DNA of 64,000 nt from Prevotella sp. MA2016 (GTDB lineage: Bacteria; Bacteroidota; Bacteroidia; Bacteroidales; Bacteroidaceae): assembly GCF_000619825.1 (NCBI RefSeq), contig NZ_KK211036.1, forward strand, positions 553,787-617,786. Reading direction: 5' to 3'. The notes under the pieces were generated by a model. That model was given only the letters and a program-made list of their open reading frames with translations, was not told the DNA's origin and ran no database searches. Positions 24,301-33,065 of this stretch are shown here, piece after piece. How positions within the stretch are numbered: the stretch's first letter is position 1; every line of letters begins with the position of its first letter. The translations under genes and the position numbers were made by a program.

Positions 24301-24425
24301 GCCTGCTTGTTTTGCTGAACGGAAGCTACTGCTGTGGTAGCTGCCGAAACCTGCTGTGTGCTGGCCATGCCAAGCATGCACATGCCCACAATGTAAGTGG
24401 TTCTTCTTAGGAAAGCAGTTTTCAT
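21321..24425 (-). CDS. SusC/RagA family TonB-linked outer membrane transporter
   Basis: 1034 residues. Signal peptide to about VSA (28). CarboxypepD_reg-like domain at about 42-110 (TGQVSDSQGPLIGATVMEKG), TonB box NEVVVIGYGTQ (about 114), plug domain with ALQGRVAGVLMTQTS and IRIRGQRSLSASNDPLIVLD, then a 22-strand barrel ending in the typical aromatic C-terminus (NFIFGLNVTF). It imports oligosaccharides with SusD, driven by TonB. A -7 box (24467-24474) lies about 42 bases upstream. The adjacent hybrid sensor gene, read in the same direction, is the expected activator. Confidence 0.95.
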   Translation of the reverse strand: MKTAFLRRTTYIVGMCMLGMASTQQVSAATTAVASVQQNKQATGQVSDSQGPLIGATVMEKGTNNGTVTDFDGRFSLSVKPGATLVISYVGYVPQEIKAGSNMAVTLKEDGHVVNEVVVIGYGTQRREAVTGSVANIGGEKLNQIAATNAAQALQGRVAGVLMTQTSTKPGQEMQIRIRGQRSLSASNDPLIVLDGIPFMGQLSDINPTDIKSMDILKDASATAIYGSRGANGVIIITTAKGAQGTPAKVSYNGYVSFKKIFKKYPMMDGPTYSKFRQYVGKYQNSLDESDSNNTDWQDLYYKTGISHNHDVSVAGGTNGGSYSFGAGYYHDESVVPTEGYDRLNVRGNFDQKVGKYFRFGLTTNNSYRKTQGVNDMHAVLTMSPLASPYDADGNIKRYIAMPADDKAVVTRETVERDKNVWLSENKGIGSYNTLFAEVKCPWVEGLSYRVNVGLNFRSSKGGGFTGTGVNNKDPKAVNGGWISEDQMRNWAVENILTYDRTFAEKHNLNVVAMYSAEQTTYESTGANAQDIPADYFQYYALDKAVGQANLTGYNYWQSGLISWMGRVMYSYDNKYMISAALRSDASSRLAKGHQWHTYPAVSAGWNIAREQFMENLTWIDNLKLRVGYGETSNQSINPYSTLGGLAVRNYNFGTTYKAGYYVNSLPNPDLGWEFSKTWNFGLDFSFFNGRLSGSFEYYTQKTNDILLDVSLPSTSGVSSFTGNIGKTENKGWEFTLNGIIIDNKNGWSWDAGINLYANRNKLVALESGRDADEANRWFVGHPIDVIYDYEYVGLWQKDDPYLDILEPGGNVGMIKVKYRGDASKGDFKEDGVTPSRQIGPEDRQIISMEPKLMGGFNTTVGYKGFDLNVIGAFQVGGKLISALHSSSGYLNQLTSRVNNMNVDYWTEENTGAKYPKPGGIQNGDNPKYGSTLGYFDAGYLKIRAITLGYNFDKLKAVKDLGISRLRLYATVQNPFVFFSPFNNESGLDPETNSWANQNTAVAVDGYTGKHKMPIVGYNTPSTRNFIFGLNVTF

Positions 24426-24466
24426 TTCAATTAATAAGTTTTGTAAGTGAATAAAAAAAACTGCTG

Positions 24467-24474
24467 CAAAGATA
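24467..24474 (-). promoter_or_regulatory. -7 box of the susCD promoter
   Basis: TATCTTTG on the minus strand, 42 bases before the susC ATG. The 90 bases upstream up to the sensor gene would hold the activator site; no clear direct repeat was picked out. Confidence 0.65.
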
Positions 24475-24566
24475 CGATGATTGCCAGAAAAGAGTTTTCG
24501 TGTTTAACCCATTTGCTTTTCTGTTTGACACGTAGTGCCGAATCTTACAAAATAATAAACTAATGA

Positions 24567-27500
24567 TTACTTTTGCTGGGCCACATACTCGGATGGTGAC
24601 ACGCCGAAATGCTTGCGGAACACCGTTGAGAAGTGGGCCAGATTGCTGAAGCCAACCGAATAGGCCACCTGTGATACGTTCAGTTTCTGCTCGCGCAACA
24701 TACGGGCGGCTTGTTCCAGGCGCAGGTTGCGCACAAACTCCTTCACGTTCAGTCCGGTGATGTCCTTCATCTTGCGCTGCAGATGGGTACGACTGAGGCC
24801 TACCTCGGTAGCCAACTGCTCGGCGGTAAAGTCGCTATCATCCATGTGCTTGTTTACGGCTTGCATCACGCGCTCCATCAGCGCTTCGTCGTTGCTCTTC
24901 ACCTGTTTCTCCTCTATCTTATCCTTCTGTTGCTGGGCGCCGGTGAACTTGCCCTTCAGTCGGAGCACATTGCTGATCAGACTGTTGATGACCACGTGCA
25001 GCTCATGGATATTAAAAGGTTTGGCCATAAAGGCATCGGCACCTCCCTCCAAGCCTTCCAAACGGTTGGCTACATCGGCTTTCGACGTGAGCATGATCAC
25101 GGGTATATGATTAACGACCGGATTCTTCTTGATCATACGCAGCAGCGTGAAACCGTCCATCTCGGGCATCATCACATCGCTAACCACCAGATCGTAAGGC
25201 GTATTGAGCAGCGTCTTCATAGCATCACGCCCATTATAGCAGGTGTCCACATGATAATACTTGGCCAGCTCTCGAACAATGAAACTGCAAAGTTCAGCAT
25301 CATCGTCAACAAACAAGATGCGGTAGTGACTTGATGGTCGGATAGAACTGTTGGTAGGTTTTTCTTCCACCTCAGTTATCATCTCCTGCGGCTGAAGATG
25401 GGCATGGCCCTTAGGCAAGCGCACCACGAAACGACTGCCCTGCTCATCGGCACCTGTAGCCACATCGATGCTGCCATGATGCATATCCACAATCATCTTG
25501 CACAGGTTGAGCCCAATGCCCGTGCCAGCCAGATGAACCTCGCCAGAGGGATGACTCTGGTAGAAGCGGTCGAAGATATGCTTGCGGTCTTCGGGCTTGA
25601 TACCTATGCCGTCATCCTCAACCGTCAATGAGATATGGCCGTCGGCAGTGTCGTTCAAACCAAGTGTGATATGCCCGCCATCAAAGGTATATTTGAAAGC
25701 GTTGGACAGCAGATTACTAATCACCTTGTCGAACTGGGCATGGTCTATCCATGCCATCAGGCGCTGGTCGGGATGCTTGAACTCGTAAGTAATATGGCGC
25801 TCGTTGGCATTGTATTTATACATATTAAACACGCCCTCGGCAAAAGCCACCATATCGGTATGCTGGCACTGCAGCTGCATCTGCTGCTTGTCGATCTTAC
25901 GCATATCCAGAATCTGGTTCACCAGGTTCAGAATACGCTGGGTGTTGCGTTCTATCAGTCCCAGCTCTTCGGCATCCTGAGCAGTCGGATGGCGCTGTTT
26001 CAGTTTCTCGAGTGGCGCCATGATAAGCGTGAGCGGCGAACGGATGTCGTGAGTGGCATTAATCAGGAATTTCATCTTCTCATCATCCATCTGCCTGCGC
26101 TTTTCACGTATATAAATATAAATAAGGAAAAGCAGGATGGCCAGTGCTATAAAGAGATAGCACACGATGGCCCAAGCCGAACGATACCAGGGAGTTAGCA
26201 CGACAACGGTAAACATACTGACCGGCGAGTAAACACCATTGACGTTGGCCCTGACACTGATACGATACGTGCCCGAAGCAAGGTGATTGAAACTGATGGT
26301 ATTGTCACCTGCATCAAGCGCCGTCCAGTCGGCTGCGTTGTTCACCTGATACTCATAAATGGTATTGTCAGCATGAAGAAAATCCAGCAACGAGAACTCC
26401 ATCGTAAAAGAGTTGGTCTGGTAAGGTATCTCAAAATACGCCAGCTGATGGGTTGGGTAATGATAATCGGTTGTTACCAGCGCCGTAAGCACTACCTGAC
26501 CACACGACTGGTTGGGCATTAACACCTGGTCGGGCTTAAAGGTGGTGATACCATCGGCTGTGCCGAAATAGATGCTGTTGCTATCGGTATGCAGACCGGC
26601 CCCCACCACATACTCGCGGTTGCTCAGCCCGTTGCCTCGCACATAACTGGTCCATTGGGCGTTTCTGCTGTCGTAGTAACAGATGCCCATCGAGGTGCTG
26701 CACCAGATGCCGCCACTACGGTCGCACACCATATAACTGATGATGCGGTTGCGCAGCAGTTCTGAATGAGCCAGCTCCTCTACCCTGTTGCTCCGGCTGC
26801 GATACACAAACAGCCCCTGACCGGTGCCTATCAGGATGTCGCCCTCGTTGGTTTCGCAAAGAGAGTAACACATGGTGTCGTTAAGAATATGCGACCAACC
26901 AAGCGAGTTGAAGCTGCCTGTAGCAGGCTCAAAGCACGAAACACCGGTAGAAGTGGCAAACCATACGCGCCCTTTACTGTCGGGCAATATGGCTTGTATC
27001 CAGTTGTTGCACAGCTCACCTTTCTTACTATTCTTCTGATAGGAGTTGTAGTTGACCAGCTGACCTGTGGCTACATCATAGATGCAGAATCCACGCGAAA
27101 AAGTAGAGATGTATATCTTGCCTTTGCCATCATCGGCAAGCACATTAAACTTATCGCAGTCATACTCGGCCACCTGCTTATAGGCGCCCGTCAAGGGGTC
27201 ATAGCTATAGAGCGCCTTGTCAGTGCCCACCCAGTAGCGTCCCTGCGCATCGCGGTGTATCGACTCGATGGGCATGGGCGCTTTAGGCTGCTGAACCAAC
27301 TTGCCCTGCAGGTTAAAGCCATATATACCATTTTCTTGTACCGAGCACCAAATCAGTCCGTTATCGCCCTGACAGATGGCTGTGACAGGGGCACCTATGG
27401 CGTGCGACGCTGGCGAGATCTGCCAACTGGAAAATGGTAACGCACGCTGCGGCAGCATGAGCAAACCGCGCTGTTGGCAACCTATCCAGAGATTGTCTTG

Positions 27501-28430
27501 ACGGTCTTTAAAGATGCTCCACACTTTCGAGGTGTTCAAACCGGTTTCTGGGGTGTCGGTCTCAATCCTGGTCATACGGTTGGTGCCTTTCTTCATACAG
27601 AACAAACCGCTACCACGGGTGCCGATATACAAATCGCCTGTCTTATCCTTATAGATGGTTCGGAAAACAAGCCCCTGCATGGTGCCTCCTGACACCTCGT
27701 AATCCATCGGCTGCAGCTGTCCATTCTGATAACACAGAATACCGTGCATACAGAGTATCAGCACCTTACCGTCGGTCTCAGCAAAGCCCATCGGGGTCCC
27801 TAAAACCGACACATACTTCTGTGCGGAGGCATGACTATGCAGCTTGCCGACAGATATGCCTTGACTGGCATCACATTTCCAAAGCCTACCTGTACTATCC
27901 TCAAACAGATTAGAATAAAACTCATCGTCATCGGCAGTAGTAAAGCCTTTTACGCGGCTCAAGGTAAGGGTGTGCTTGTCGGCCTTATACAGACCATAGC
28001 CAGCCGTGCCCACCATCAGATCGCCACTGGTGAGGCGCAGTATCTTGGTGACGCGTGGTTTCAAACCATCGGGAAACCTGAAATGCAGGAAATTACGAGC
28101 TGACGGGTTATACAAATCAAGTCCTTTACCAGTGCCTATCCAAACCTCGCCCGTTGGCTCGCAGAAAACGGTAGATACCAAATTATTGGCTATACTGGCA
28201 GGGTCGGCAGGATTATTCAGGAAACTCACAAAATGGTAACCATCATATCTATTCAGACCATATTCGGTGCCTACCCAGATATAACCCTCAGCATCCTGAC
28301 AAACCGAAGCTGCCGAAATGGTAGTGCTAGATAATTGTTCGGCCGTAAAAAAACGCCAAGCAACACTCTGCGCTGGTTTTAGCCAGAACAGAACAAGCAG
28401 AAGAATCATCAAACACCTTACACGCCTCAT
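24567..28430 (-). CDS. Hybrid two-component system sensor-regulator (HTCS)
   Basis: 1287 residues on one chain. A signal peptide (about 1-24) is followed by a periplasmic double seven-bladed propeller of Reg_prop repeats (for example GYIWVGTEYGLNRYDG) and a Y_Y_Y domain. One membrane segment lies at about 748-775. Then come a histidine kinase (ATHDIRSPLTL, His near 794; ATPase motifs NLLSNAFKYTFDGG and GTGIGLNLCKMIV), a receiver (VVSDVMMPEMDG, Asp near 1085) and an AraC-type DNA-binding domain (about 1180-1287). HTCS proteins bind specific oligosaccharides and activate the adjacent locus. Its position next to susCD and GH115 makes a xylo- or glucuronoxylo-oligosaccharide the likely signal. 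Confidence 0.96.
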   Translation of the reverse strand: MRRVRCLMILLLVLFWLKPAQSVAWRFFTAEQLSSTTISAASVCQDAEGYIWVGTEYGLNRYDGYHFVSFLNNPADPASIANNLVSTVFCEPTGEVWIGTGKGLDLYNPSARNFLHFRFPDGLKPRVTKILRLTSGDLMVGTAGYGLYKADKHTLTLSRVKGFTTADDDEFYSNLFEDSTGRLWKCDASQGISVGKLHSHASAQKYVSVLGTPMGFAETDGKVLILCMHGILCYQNGQLQPMDYEVSGGTMQGLVFRTIYKDKTGDLYIGTRGSGLFCMKKGTNRMTRIETDTPETGLNTSKVWSIFKDRQDNLWIGCQQRGLLMLPQRALPFSSWQISPASHAIGAPVTAICQGDNGLIWCSVQENGIYGFNLQGKLVQQPKAPMPIESIHRDAQGRYWVGTDKALYSYDPLTGAYKQVAEYDCDKFNVLADDGKGKIYISTFSRGFCIYDVATGQLVNYNSYQKNSKKGELCNNWIQAILPDSKGRVWFATSTGVSCFEPATGSFNSLGWSHILNDTMCYSLCETNEGDILIGTGQGLFVYRSRSNRVEELAHSELLRNRIISYMVCDRSGGIWCSTSMGICYYDSRNAQWTSYVRGNGLSNREYVVGAGLHTDSNSIYFGTADGITTFKPDQVLMPNQSCGQVVLTALVTTDYHYPTHQLAYFEIPYQTNSFTMEFSLLDFLHADNTIYEYQVNNAADWTALDAGDNTISFNHLASGTYRISVRANVNGVYSPVSMFTVVVLTPWYRSAWAIVCYLFIALAILLFLIYIYIREKRRQMDDEKMKFLINATHDIRSPLTLIMAPLEKLKQRHPTAQDAEELGLIERNTQRILNLVNQILDMRKIDKQQMQLQCQHTDMVAFAEGVFNMYKYNANERHITYEFKHPDQRLMAWIDHAQFDKVISNLLSNAFKYTFDGGHITLGLNDTADGHISLTVEDDGIGIKPEDRKHIFDRFYQSHPSGEVHLAGTGIGLNLCKMIVDMHHGSIDVATGADEQGSRFVVRLPKGHAHLQPQEMITEVEEKPTNSSIRPSSHYRILFVDDDAELCSFIVRELAKYYHVDTCYNGRDAMKTLLNTPYDLVVSDVMMPEMDGFTLLRMIKKNPVVNHIPVIMLTSKADVANRLEGLEGGADAFMAKPFNIHELHVVINSLISNVLRLKGKFTGAQQQKDKIEEKQVKSNDEALMERVMQAVNKHMDDSDFTAEQLATEVGLSRTHLQRKMKDITGLNVKEFVRNLRLEQAARMLREQKLNVSQVAYSVGFSNLAHFSTVFRKHFGVSPSEYVAQQK

Positions 28431-28451
28431 TCTTAGTTATTTATTCGGGTG

Positions 28452-28459
28452 CAAAGTTA
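28452..28459 (-). promoter_or_regulatory. -7 box of the hybrid sensor gene
   Basis: TAACTTTG on the minus strand, 22 bases before the ATG at 28430. Confidence 0.6.
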
Positions 28460-28529
28460 CAATAAAAAACTTAATTGACCTTTTATATTTGACACATTTT
28501 CTTTCAATTTTAACACACACAAAGTAGCA

Positions 28530-28958
28530 TCAATCATAAAAATAAAGGATGTTATCCTTCATTTCAGGGCGCTTACCGTGTGGTGGCTGCATCTTCTGGT
28601 AAGACTTATACTGCTCGTCGGTAAGAATCTGCTTCAGCTTCTTCTCGTATTCCTGACGCTTAGCCATATGCTTACTGTCGGGTTTCTTTGGCAAAGCCTT
28701 GTTGCCATCCATCTTGGGTGGTTTTGGTCTGCTGCCATCAGCCTTCTTAGGTGGCTCTGGTGGCATCAGAATATCCTGGTACTCCTTGTTCAGCGCAGCC
28801 ACTTTGCTTTTCTGTGTATCGTTCAGCTTCAGCTTACTGGTCATCTGGGTTGTCATCTCCTGATGCGTCATCTTCTTAGGTGCCTTTCGGTCCGATGGCT
28901 GAGCCATCGCTGTAGTCATCGACAGGAGAGCTACCATCATTACAATAATCTTCTTCAT
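28530..28958 (-). CDS. Small periplasmic CpxP/Spy-like protein (DUF4890-type)
   Basis: 142 residues with a signal peptide ending at TAMAQ (20). The mature protein is Lys/Pro/Met-rich and alpha-helical: THQEMTTQMTSKLKLNDTQKSKVAALNKEY and YEKKLKQILTDEQYKSYQKM are two helix pairs like the LTxxQ repeats of CpxP/Spy chaperones, joined by a proline-rich linker (MPPEPPKKADGSRPKPPK). Such proteins bind unfolded proteins or sense envelope stress. It has its own promoter and no operon partner here. Confidence 0.72.
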   Translation of the reverse strand: MKKIIVMMVALLSMTTAMAQPSDRKAPKKMTHQEMTTQMTSKLKLNDTQKSKVAALNKEYQDILMPPEPPKKADGSRPKPPKMDGNKALPKKPDSKHMAKRQEYEKKLKQILTDEQYKSYQKMQPPHGKRPEMKDNILYFYD

Positions 28959-29022
28959 TGTTTCTAAGTTTTTATAATTGTTATTACTATCAATAATTGT
29001 CGATGTTTGTATTTCGACGCTG

Positions 29023-29030
29023 CAAAGATA
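29023..29030 (-). promoter_or_regulatory. -7 box of the CpxP-like gene
   Basis: TATCTTTG on the minus strand, 64 bases before the ATG at 28958. Confidence 0.55.
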
Positions 29031-29100
29031 GTAATATACTCAATACCAGCAAAATAATTTCAGCCAACCTGCTTTTTTCTTCAGCAAGCACTTGTATGTT

Positions 29101-30015
29101 TCAAAATAAAGTACTATCAATAAACTTTAATTCGGCTTCGAGCATGGCTAATTTCGGCATCTCGAAGCCGACTTTTTTTGCCTCTGCAATTGGTCGCGAA
29201 TAGAGGTATTCAATCTCCATGGGACGATGAAAATCGAAATCAAGTTTCATCGACGGACTGTAGGGTACCATCTCATCGGTCATCTGCATCATCTTATCAG
29301 CAAATTCTGACGTCAGCGTCTTTACACCTAAGGCGTTAGCTGCGCCTATCACCTCCATCATCTGGTCGTATATCAACTGGCGTGTGGCTGGGTTCTTCAA
29401 CAGCTTGTCGGTGCTGGTGTTCAGCGCTACCGTCATACCGTTAAACGGCATGTTCCATACAGCTTTTTTCCATCGTGCTTCCAGGTAGGGCACCTCGGCA
29501 GCCTGGATGCCGGCATCAATCATATCTTGCAATAGCACCTCGAACTTTTCCTGCTGGCACGAGAAGTTTCCCAGATTAATGCTACCATAGCACTGGTGCG
29601 AAACATGGCCTGGACCAACCTTGGCTGAACAGATAAATGCCAAGCCAGCTACAATCTGCAGTCCGGGGAACTCTTTCTGTAAATCATCCTCCAGTCCTAT
29701 ACCATTTTGTATAAGTATTACAATCGAATGGTCGTGGACGATGGGGCGCAACAGCTCTGGCAACACATCGTGGTTCTTAACCGATTTCAGACCTACGATG
29801 ATCACATCCGACTTAGGCATATCCTTCGGAGCTGTGTAGGCGTTAATATGTGGAAGATGAAAATCGCCGTCGCACGAATCTACTCGCAAACCATTCTGCA
29901 ACACATATTGACAGTCACTATGTGAGAGGAAATGTACCTCACGTCCTGCTTGTGCCAAACGTCCGCCATAATAGCCTCCGATGGCTCCCATTCCTATTAT
30001 AGAATAACTTAACAT
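29101..30015 (-). CDS. panE: 2-dehydropantoate 2-reductase (ketopantoate reductase family)
   Basis: 304 residues, the normal length. The N-terminal NADPH-binding Rossmann fold begins SIIGMGAIGGYYGGRLAQAG (residues 4-23), followed by VGLKSVKNHDVLPELL and VILIQNGIGLEDDL, typical of ApbA/PanE. The helical C-terminal domain carries the expected lysine region (ARWKKAVWNMPFNGM). The enzyme reduces ketopantoate to pantoate for coenzyme A synthesis; many paralogues have other 2-keto acid substrates, so the exact reaction is not certain. Single gene with its own -7 box (30042-30049). Confidence 0.85.
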   Translation of the reverse strand: MLSYSIIGMGAIGGYYGGRLAQAGREVHFLSHSDCQYVLQNGLRVDSCDGDFHLPHINAYTAPKDMPKSDVIIVGLKSVKNHDVLPELLRPIVHDHSIVILIQNGIGLEDDLQKEFPGLQIVAGLAFICSAKVGPGHVSHQCYGSINLGNFSCQQEKFEVLLQDMIDAGIQAAEVPYLEARWKKAVWNMPFNGMTVALNTSTDKLLKNPATRQLIYDQMMEVIGAANALGVKTLTSEFADKMMQMTDEMVPYSPSMKLDFDFHRPMEIEYLYSRPIAEAKKVGFEMPKLAMLEAELKFIDSTLF

Positions 30016-30041
30016 GCTGATACTTTTTAATTAAATCCGTG

Positions 30042-30049
30042 CAAAGGTA
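30042..30049 (-). promoter_or_regulatory. -7 box of the ketopantoate reductase gene
   Basis: TACCTTTG on the minus strand, 26 bases before the ATG at 30015. Confidence 0.6.
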
Positions 30050-30257
30050 AACAAAAAAACTGTAAGCGGCAAACATGCCGTTATCTTTTTAGGATTCATT
30101 AGGTACTGGTTACAAATCGTAACAAAATGTAGGGGTTATAATTATAATTTATTTCAAAAGCACACGTTTTAAAGCGTATCATATTACAGAATGTTAGTTT
30201 GAAAGAGTTTTTATAATCAAACTGAAAGATTTATGCTTGTATCATTTTGAATGTTTG

Positions 30258-30265
30258 TACCTTTG
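30258..30265 (+). promoter_or_regulatory. -7 box of the ammonium transporter gene
   Basis: TACCTTTG lies 27 bases before the ATG at 30293. It sits inside the longer open frame that begins at 30251, which argues that the 30251 start is not used. The 200-base divergent region upstream shows no other clear signal. Confidence 0.65.
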
Positions 30266-30292
30266 CGGGCGGAAATTTCAAACAACATAAAT

Positions 30293-31687
30293 ATGATGAA
30301 GGTAAAAAAACGTTGGATTATCCTGATGACAGCAATGACACTGATTGCTGTCATGGGTGTGTTTGTGGGCGAACCCACATTTGAGTGCGACTGGCGTGTG
30401 ATATCGGCAGCTGATGTAGCGTGGATTATTACTGCTACCATCTTTGTGTTGATGATGACGCCAGGACTCTCGTTCTTTTATGGTGGTATGGTAGGCGCTA
30501 AGAATGTGATTTCTACCATGCTGCAGTCGTTTATTGCCATGGGACTGATTTCGGTGCTGTGGGTAGTAGTAGGTTTCTCGCTGTGTTTTGGCGACGACAT
30601 CGGTGGTATTATCGGTAACCCGCTCACGTTCCTGATGTTCCAGGGTGTAGGTGGCGAGGTTTATACCACACCTGCAGGTAATATATTAGGTGGCGCTACC
30701 ATTCCTTTGGCACTGTTTGCACTGTTCCAAATGAAGTTTGCCATCATCACCCCATCGCTGATTACGGGATCGTTTGCCGAGCGTGTACGCTTTTCGGCCT
30801 ACATGTTCTTTATGATGTTCTTTTTCTTCGTCATCTACTGTCCGCTGGCACACATGACGTGGCATCCCGAGGGACTGTTTATGCGCTGGGGCGTGGTTGA
30901 CTTTGCCGGTGGTATCGTGGTACACGCATCGAGTGGTGTTGCCGCACTGGCAGGTGCTATCTTCTTAGGTCGACGCAAGGCTGAGACACGTAAGAGCGAG
31001 CCAGCCAACATCCCCTTTGTGCTACTGGGTGCTGCCATGTTGTGGCTGGGATGGTTCGGCTTTAACGCAGGATCGTCGCTCCATGCTGATGGTATAGCTG
31101 TAAAGGCATTCCTGAATACCAACACCGCATCGGCCACTGCGATGATGACCTGGATTTTCTTCGACTGTCTGCGCGGTCGTAAGCCATCGGCCATGGGCGC
31201 TGCCGTGGGTTGTGTAGTTGGTTTGGTAGCCATCACACCATCGGCCGGTTATGTAACCGTAGGACAGAGCATCTTTATTGCATTCGTTATCACACTGATT
31301 TGTAACATTGCCGTGTACTGGCGCTCACGTACCAGCATCGACGATGCACTCGACGTATTTCCAACCCACGGAACTGGTGGTATCTTTGGTACTGTGCTGA
31401 CGGGTATTTTCATTCAAGAGGGTCTGATTGCCGGTACCTGGGAAGGTTTCGTCATATTCCTGTATCACCTGCTGGCCATTGTCATAGTTTTTGTTTATAC
31501 ATTTATTATGAGTTGGTTGGGTTACAAGCTGATCGACCATCTGATTCCTATGCGTGTATCAGCCTACAGTGAGAAGGTAGGACTCGACTTCTCGCAGCAC
31601 GACGAGCACTACGGACTAGCCCACATTGGTGAACGTGAGTTAGCCGAGTACGAAGAGCATATTCGTGAGAAATACAAAGCCCAGTAA
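30293..31687 (+). CDS. amt: Ammonium transporter (Amt/MEP/Rh family)
   Basis: About 464 residues from the ATG at 30293 (a second ATG follows directly). Eleven or so membrane segments. Family marks are LSFFYGGMVGAKN, GGIVVHASSGVAAL and the second pore histidine in FPTHGTGGIFGTV, so the twin-histidine pore is intact. It conducts ammonium/ammonia across the inner membrane. No glnK/PII gene is next to it, unlike many amt genes. The C-terminal tail (about 35 residues, cytoplasmic, with many Glu) is intact. Its stop is one base from the stop of the convergent IMPase-HD gene. Confidence 0.93.
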   Translation: MMKVKKRWIILMTAMTLIAVMGVFVGEPTFECDWRVISAADVAWIITATIFVLMMTPGLSFFYGGMVGAKNVISTMLQSFIAMGLISVLWVVVGFSLCFGDDIGGIIGNPLTFLMFQGVGGEVYTTPAGNILGGATIPLALFALFQMKFAIITPSLITGSFAERVRFSAYMFFMMFFFFVIYCPLAHMTWHPEGLFMRWGVVDFAGGIVVHASSGVAALAGAIFLGRRKAETRKSEPANIPFVLLGAAMLWLGWFGFNAGSSLHADGIAVKAFLNTNTASATAMMTWIFFDCLRGRKPSAMGAAVGCVVGLVAITPSAGYVTVGQSIFIAFVITLICNIAVYWRSRTSIDDALDVFPTHGTGGIFGTVLTGIFIQEGLIAGTWEGFVIFLYHLLAIVIVFVYTFIMSWLGYKLIDHLIPMRVSAYSEKVGLDFSQHDEHYGLAHIGERELAEYEEHIREKYKAQ

Positions 31688-31688
31688 A

Positions 31689-33065
31689 TCAGGCGTATCT
31701 AGAAAATACCTGATCTACCAAAGCTGCGAATTCTTGGAAAGCATCGGTGTCGCTGAGCGACGAGAGGCTTTTTACCAGTTGGCGATAATACCAGGCGTGG
31801 CACGCTGGATCTTTCTGATTAAAGCGCTGCCATACCTGCTCGCCCTGCTCATGATAATGAAGGAGCATGGCACGCATGTTTGACAGTTTATCGCCAAGCG
31901 CCACAATCTTAACATCGCGACTGGCTGCTGCGATATGATCGATAGCAGCCTGTTTGCGTATCTGCCAGCTATCAATATGACTCATGCCAGGCACCTCGCT
32001 GTCGGTCTCCGAATCAACCAGAGCAGCTACACGAGGGCCGAACTCGGTACGGATATCGGCCACATTTACACCGGCATCCTCAACCACATCGTGCAGTACG
32101 GCTGCTGCTAACAATTCCTGATCGTCGGTAATAGAACCCACGATAGCCATAGCCTCGAGGGGATGCGCAATGTAAGGGATTTTAGTACCCTTACGAACGA
32201 CGCCTGAATGGGCCTTAGTGGCAAAACAGATGGCACGATCAACCAGACTAGAATCGATGGTTTGCTTTTTCTTATCGTGAGGTTTCACGTTGGTAAGGTG
32301 CGACAACAAATCGTGCTGGATGATACCATTGGTAGCCACCACACTGTTGCCCTGGGTGAAGTCGGGCTCGCCATCGTAGTTGGTCACGGTGCCACCGGCC
32401 TCTTTCACGATGAGTGCACCTGCCATGAAGTCCCACTGTCCGATGTACTGTTCGGCATAGCCGTCGTAGCGTCCGGCAGCCACATAACACAGCGCCATGG
32501 CAGCCGAACCACACATGCGGATGCTGCCTACATGACCGTAGAGCTGATCGATGAGACGCTTGATGACGGGCTTATAGGCATCGCTGTTATAGGGCAACTG
32601 CAAGCAGAGCAATGCGTCAGAAATTTTCTGGGTGCTTACGCGCAGCAGATGGCCGTCGATATAGGCGCCCCCACCCTGCCAGGCATAGTAGCACTCATCG
32701 GCACACACCTCATACACCACGCCCAGCAACACCTCACTGCCCTGCAGCAGGGCAATGCTCACGGCATAAGGGGCATACTGATGGATGAAATTGGTGGTGC
32801 CATCAAGCGGATCTACCACCCATAAGAGTTGCTCCTGATCGTGACCAGCCAGTCCTTCCTCAGTGATAAAACCTGCCTCAGGAAGCAGCTGGCGCAGAGC
32901 GGTTACAATCAGTTGCTCGGAGCCTTTATCTACATACGACACGTAATCGTGGGCATGTTTTCTTTCAACGTTCTCAAGTGAGAACTTACTTCGTTCGTTC
33001 CTAATGTAAGCGCCCGCCTGCCTAGCTATCTGGCAGACGGCGCTTGTCAATTGTTTTAAATCCAT
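31689..33065 (-). CDS. Fusion of an inositol-monophosphatase-family phosphatase and a SpoT/MESH1-like HD hydrolase
   Basis: 458 residues. Residues 1-260 are an IMPase-family enzyme with all metal-site motifs: Glu69-Glu70, DPLDGTTNF (85-93) and WDFMAGAL (211-218). Residues 270-458 are an HD domain of the RelA/SpoT hydrolase type: AHSGVVRKGTKIPYIAHPLE (His301), LHDVVEDAG (His325, Asp326, Glu329, Asp330) and VKIVALGDKLSNMRAM (Asp392). All HD ligands are present, so (p)ppGpp 3'-pyrophosphohydrolase or related nucleotide hydrolysis is possible. No synthetase, TGS or ACT domain follows. The ATG directly follows the korC stop, so it is the last gene of the oxidoreductase operon. The joint role is unknown; nucleotide turnover (pAp/ppGpp) is one idea. 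Confidence 0.85.
   Translation of the reverse strand: MDLKQLTSAVCQIARQAGAYIRNERSKFSLENVERKHAHDYVSYVDKGSEQLIVTALRQLLPEAGFITEEGLAGHDQEQLLWVVDPLDGTTNFIHQYAPYAVSIALLQGSEVLLGVVYEVCADECYYAWQGGGAYIDGHLLRVSTQKISDALLCLQLPYNSDAYKPVIKRLIDQLYGHVGSIRMCGSAAMALCYVAAGRYDGYAEQYIGQWDFMAGALIVKEAGGTVTNYDGEPDFTQGNSVVATNGIIQHDLLSHLTNVKPHDKKKQTIDSSLVDRAICFATKAHSGVVRKGTKIPYIAHPLEAMAIVGSITDDQELLAAAVLHDVVEDAGVNVADIRTEFGPRVAALVDSETDSEVPGMSHIDSWQIRKQAAIDHIAAASRDVKIVALGDKLSNMRAMLLHYHEQGEQVWQRFNQKDPACHAWYYRQLVKSLSSLSDTDAFQEFAALVDQVFSRYA

Noticed and set aside
30065-30080. Small hairpin CGGC/GCCG upstream of the ketopantoate reductase gene
   Set aside because: Only four or five pairs and placed in a divergent promoter region; no evidence for terminator or riboswitch.
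30251-30292. Upstream start for the ammonium transporter
   Set aside because: The first codons coincide with the -7 box TACCTTTG; the ATG at 30293 fits transcription start and the usual Amt length.
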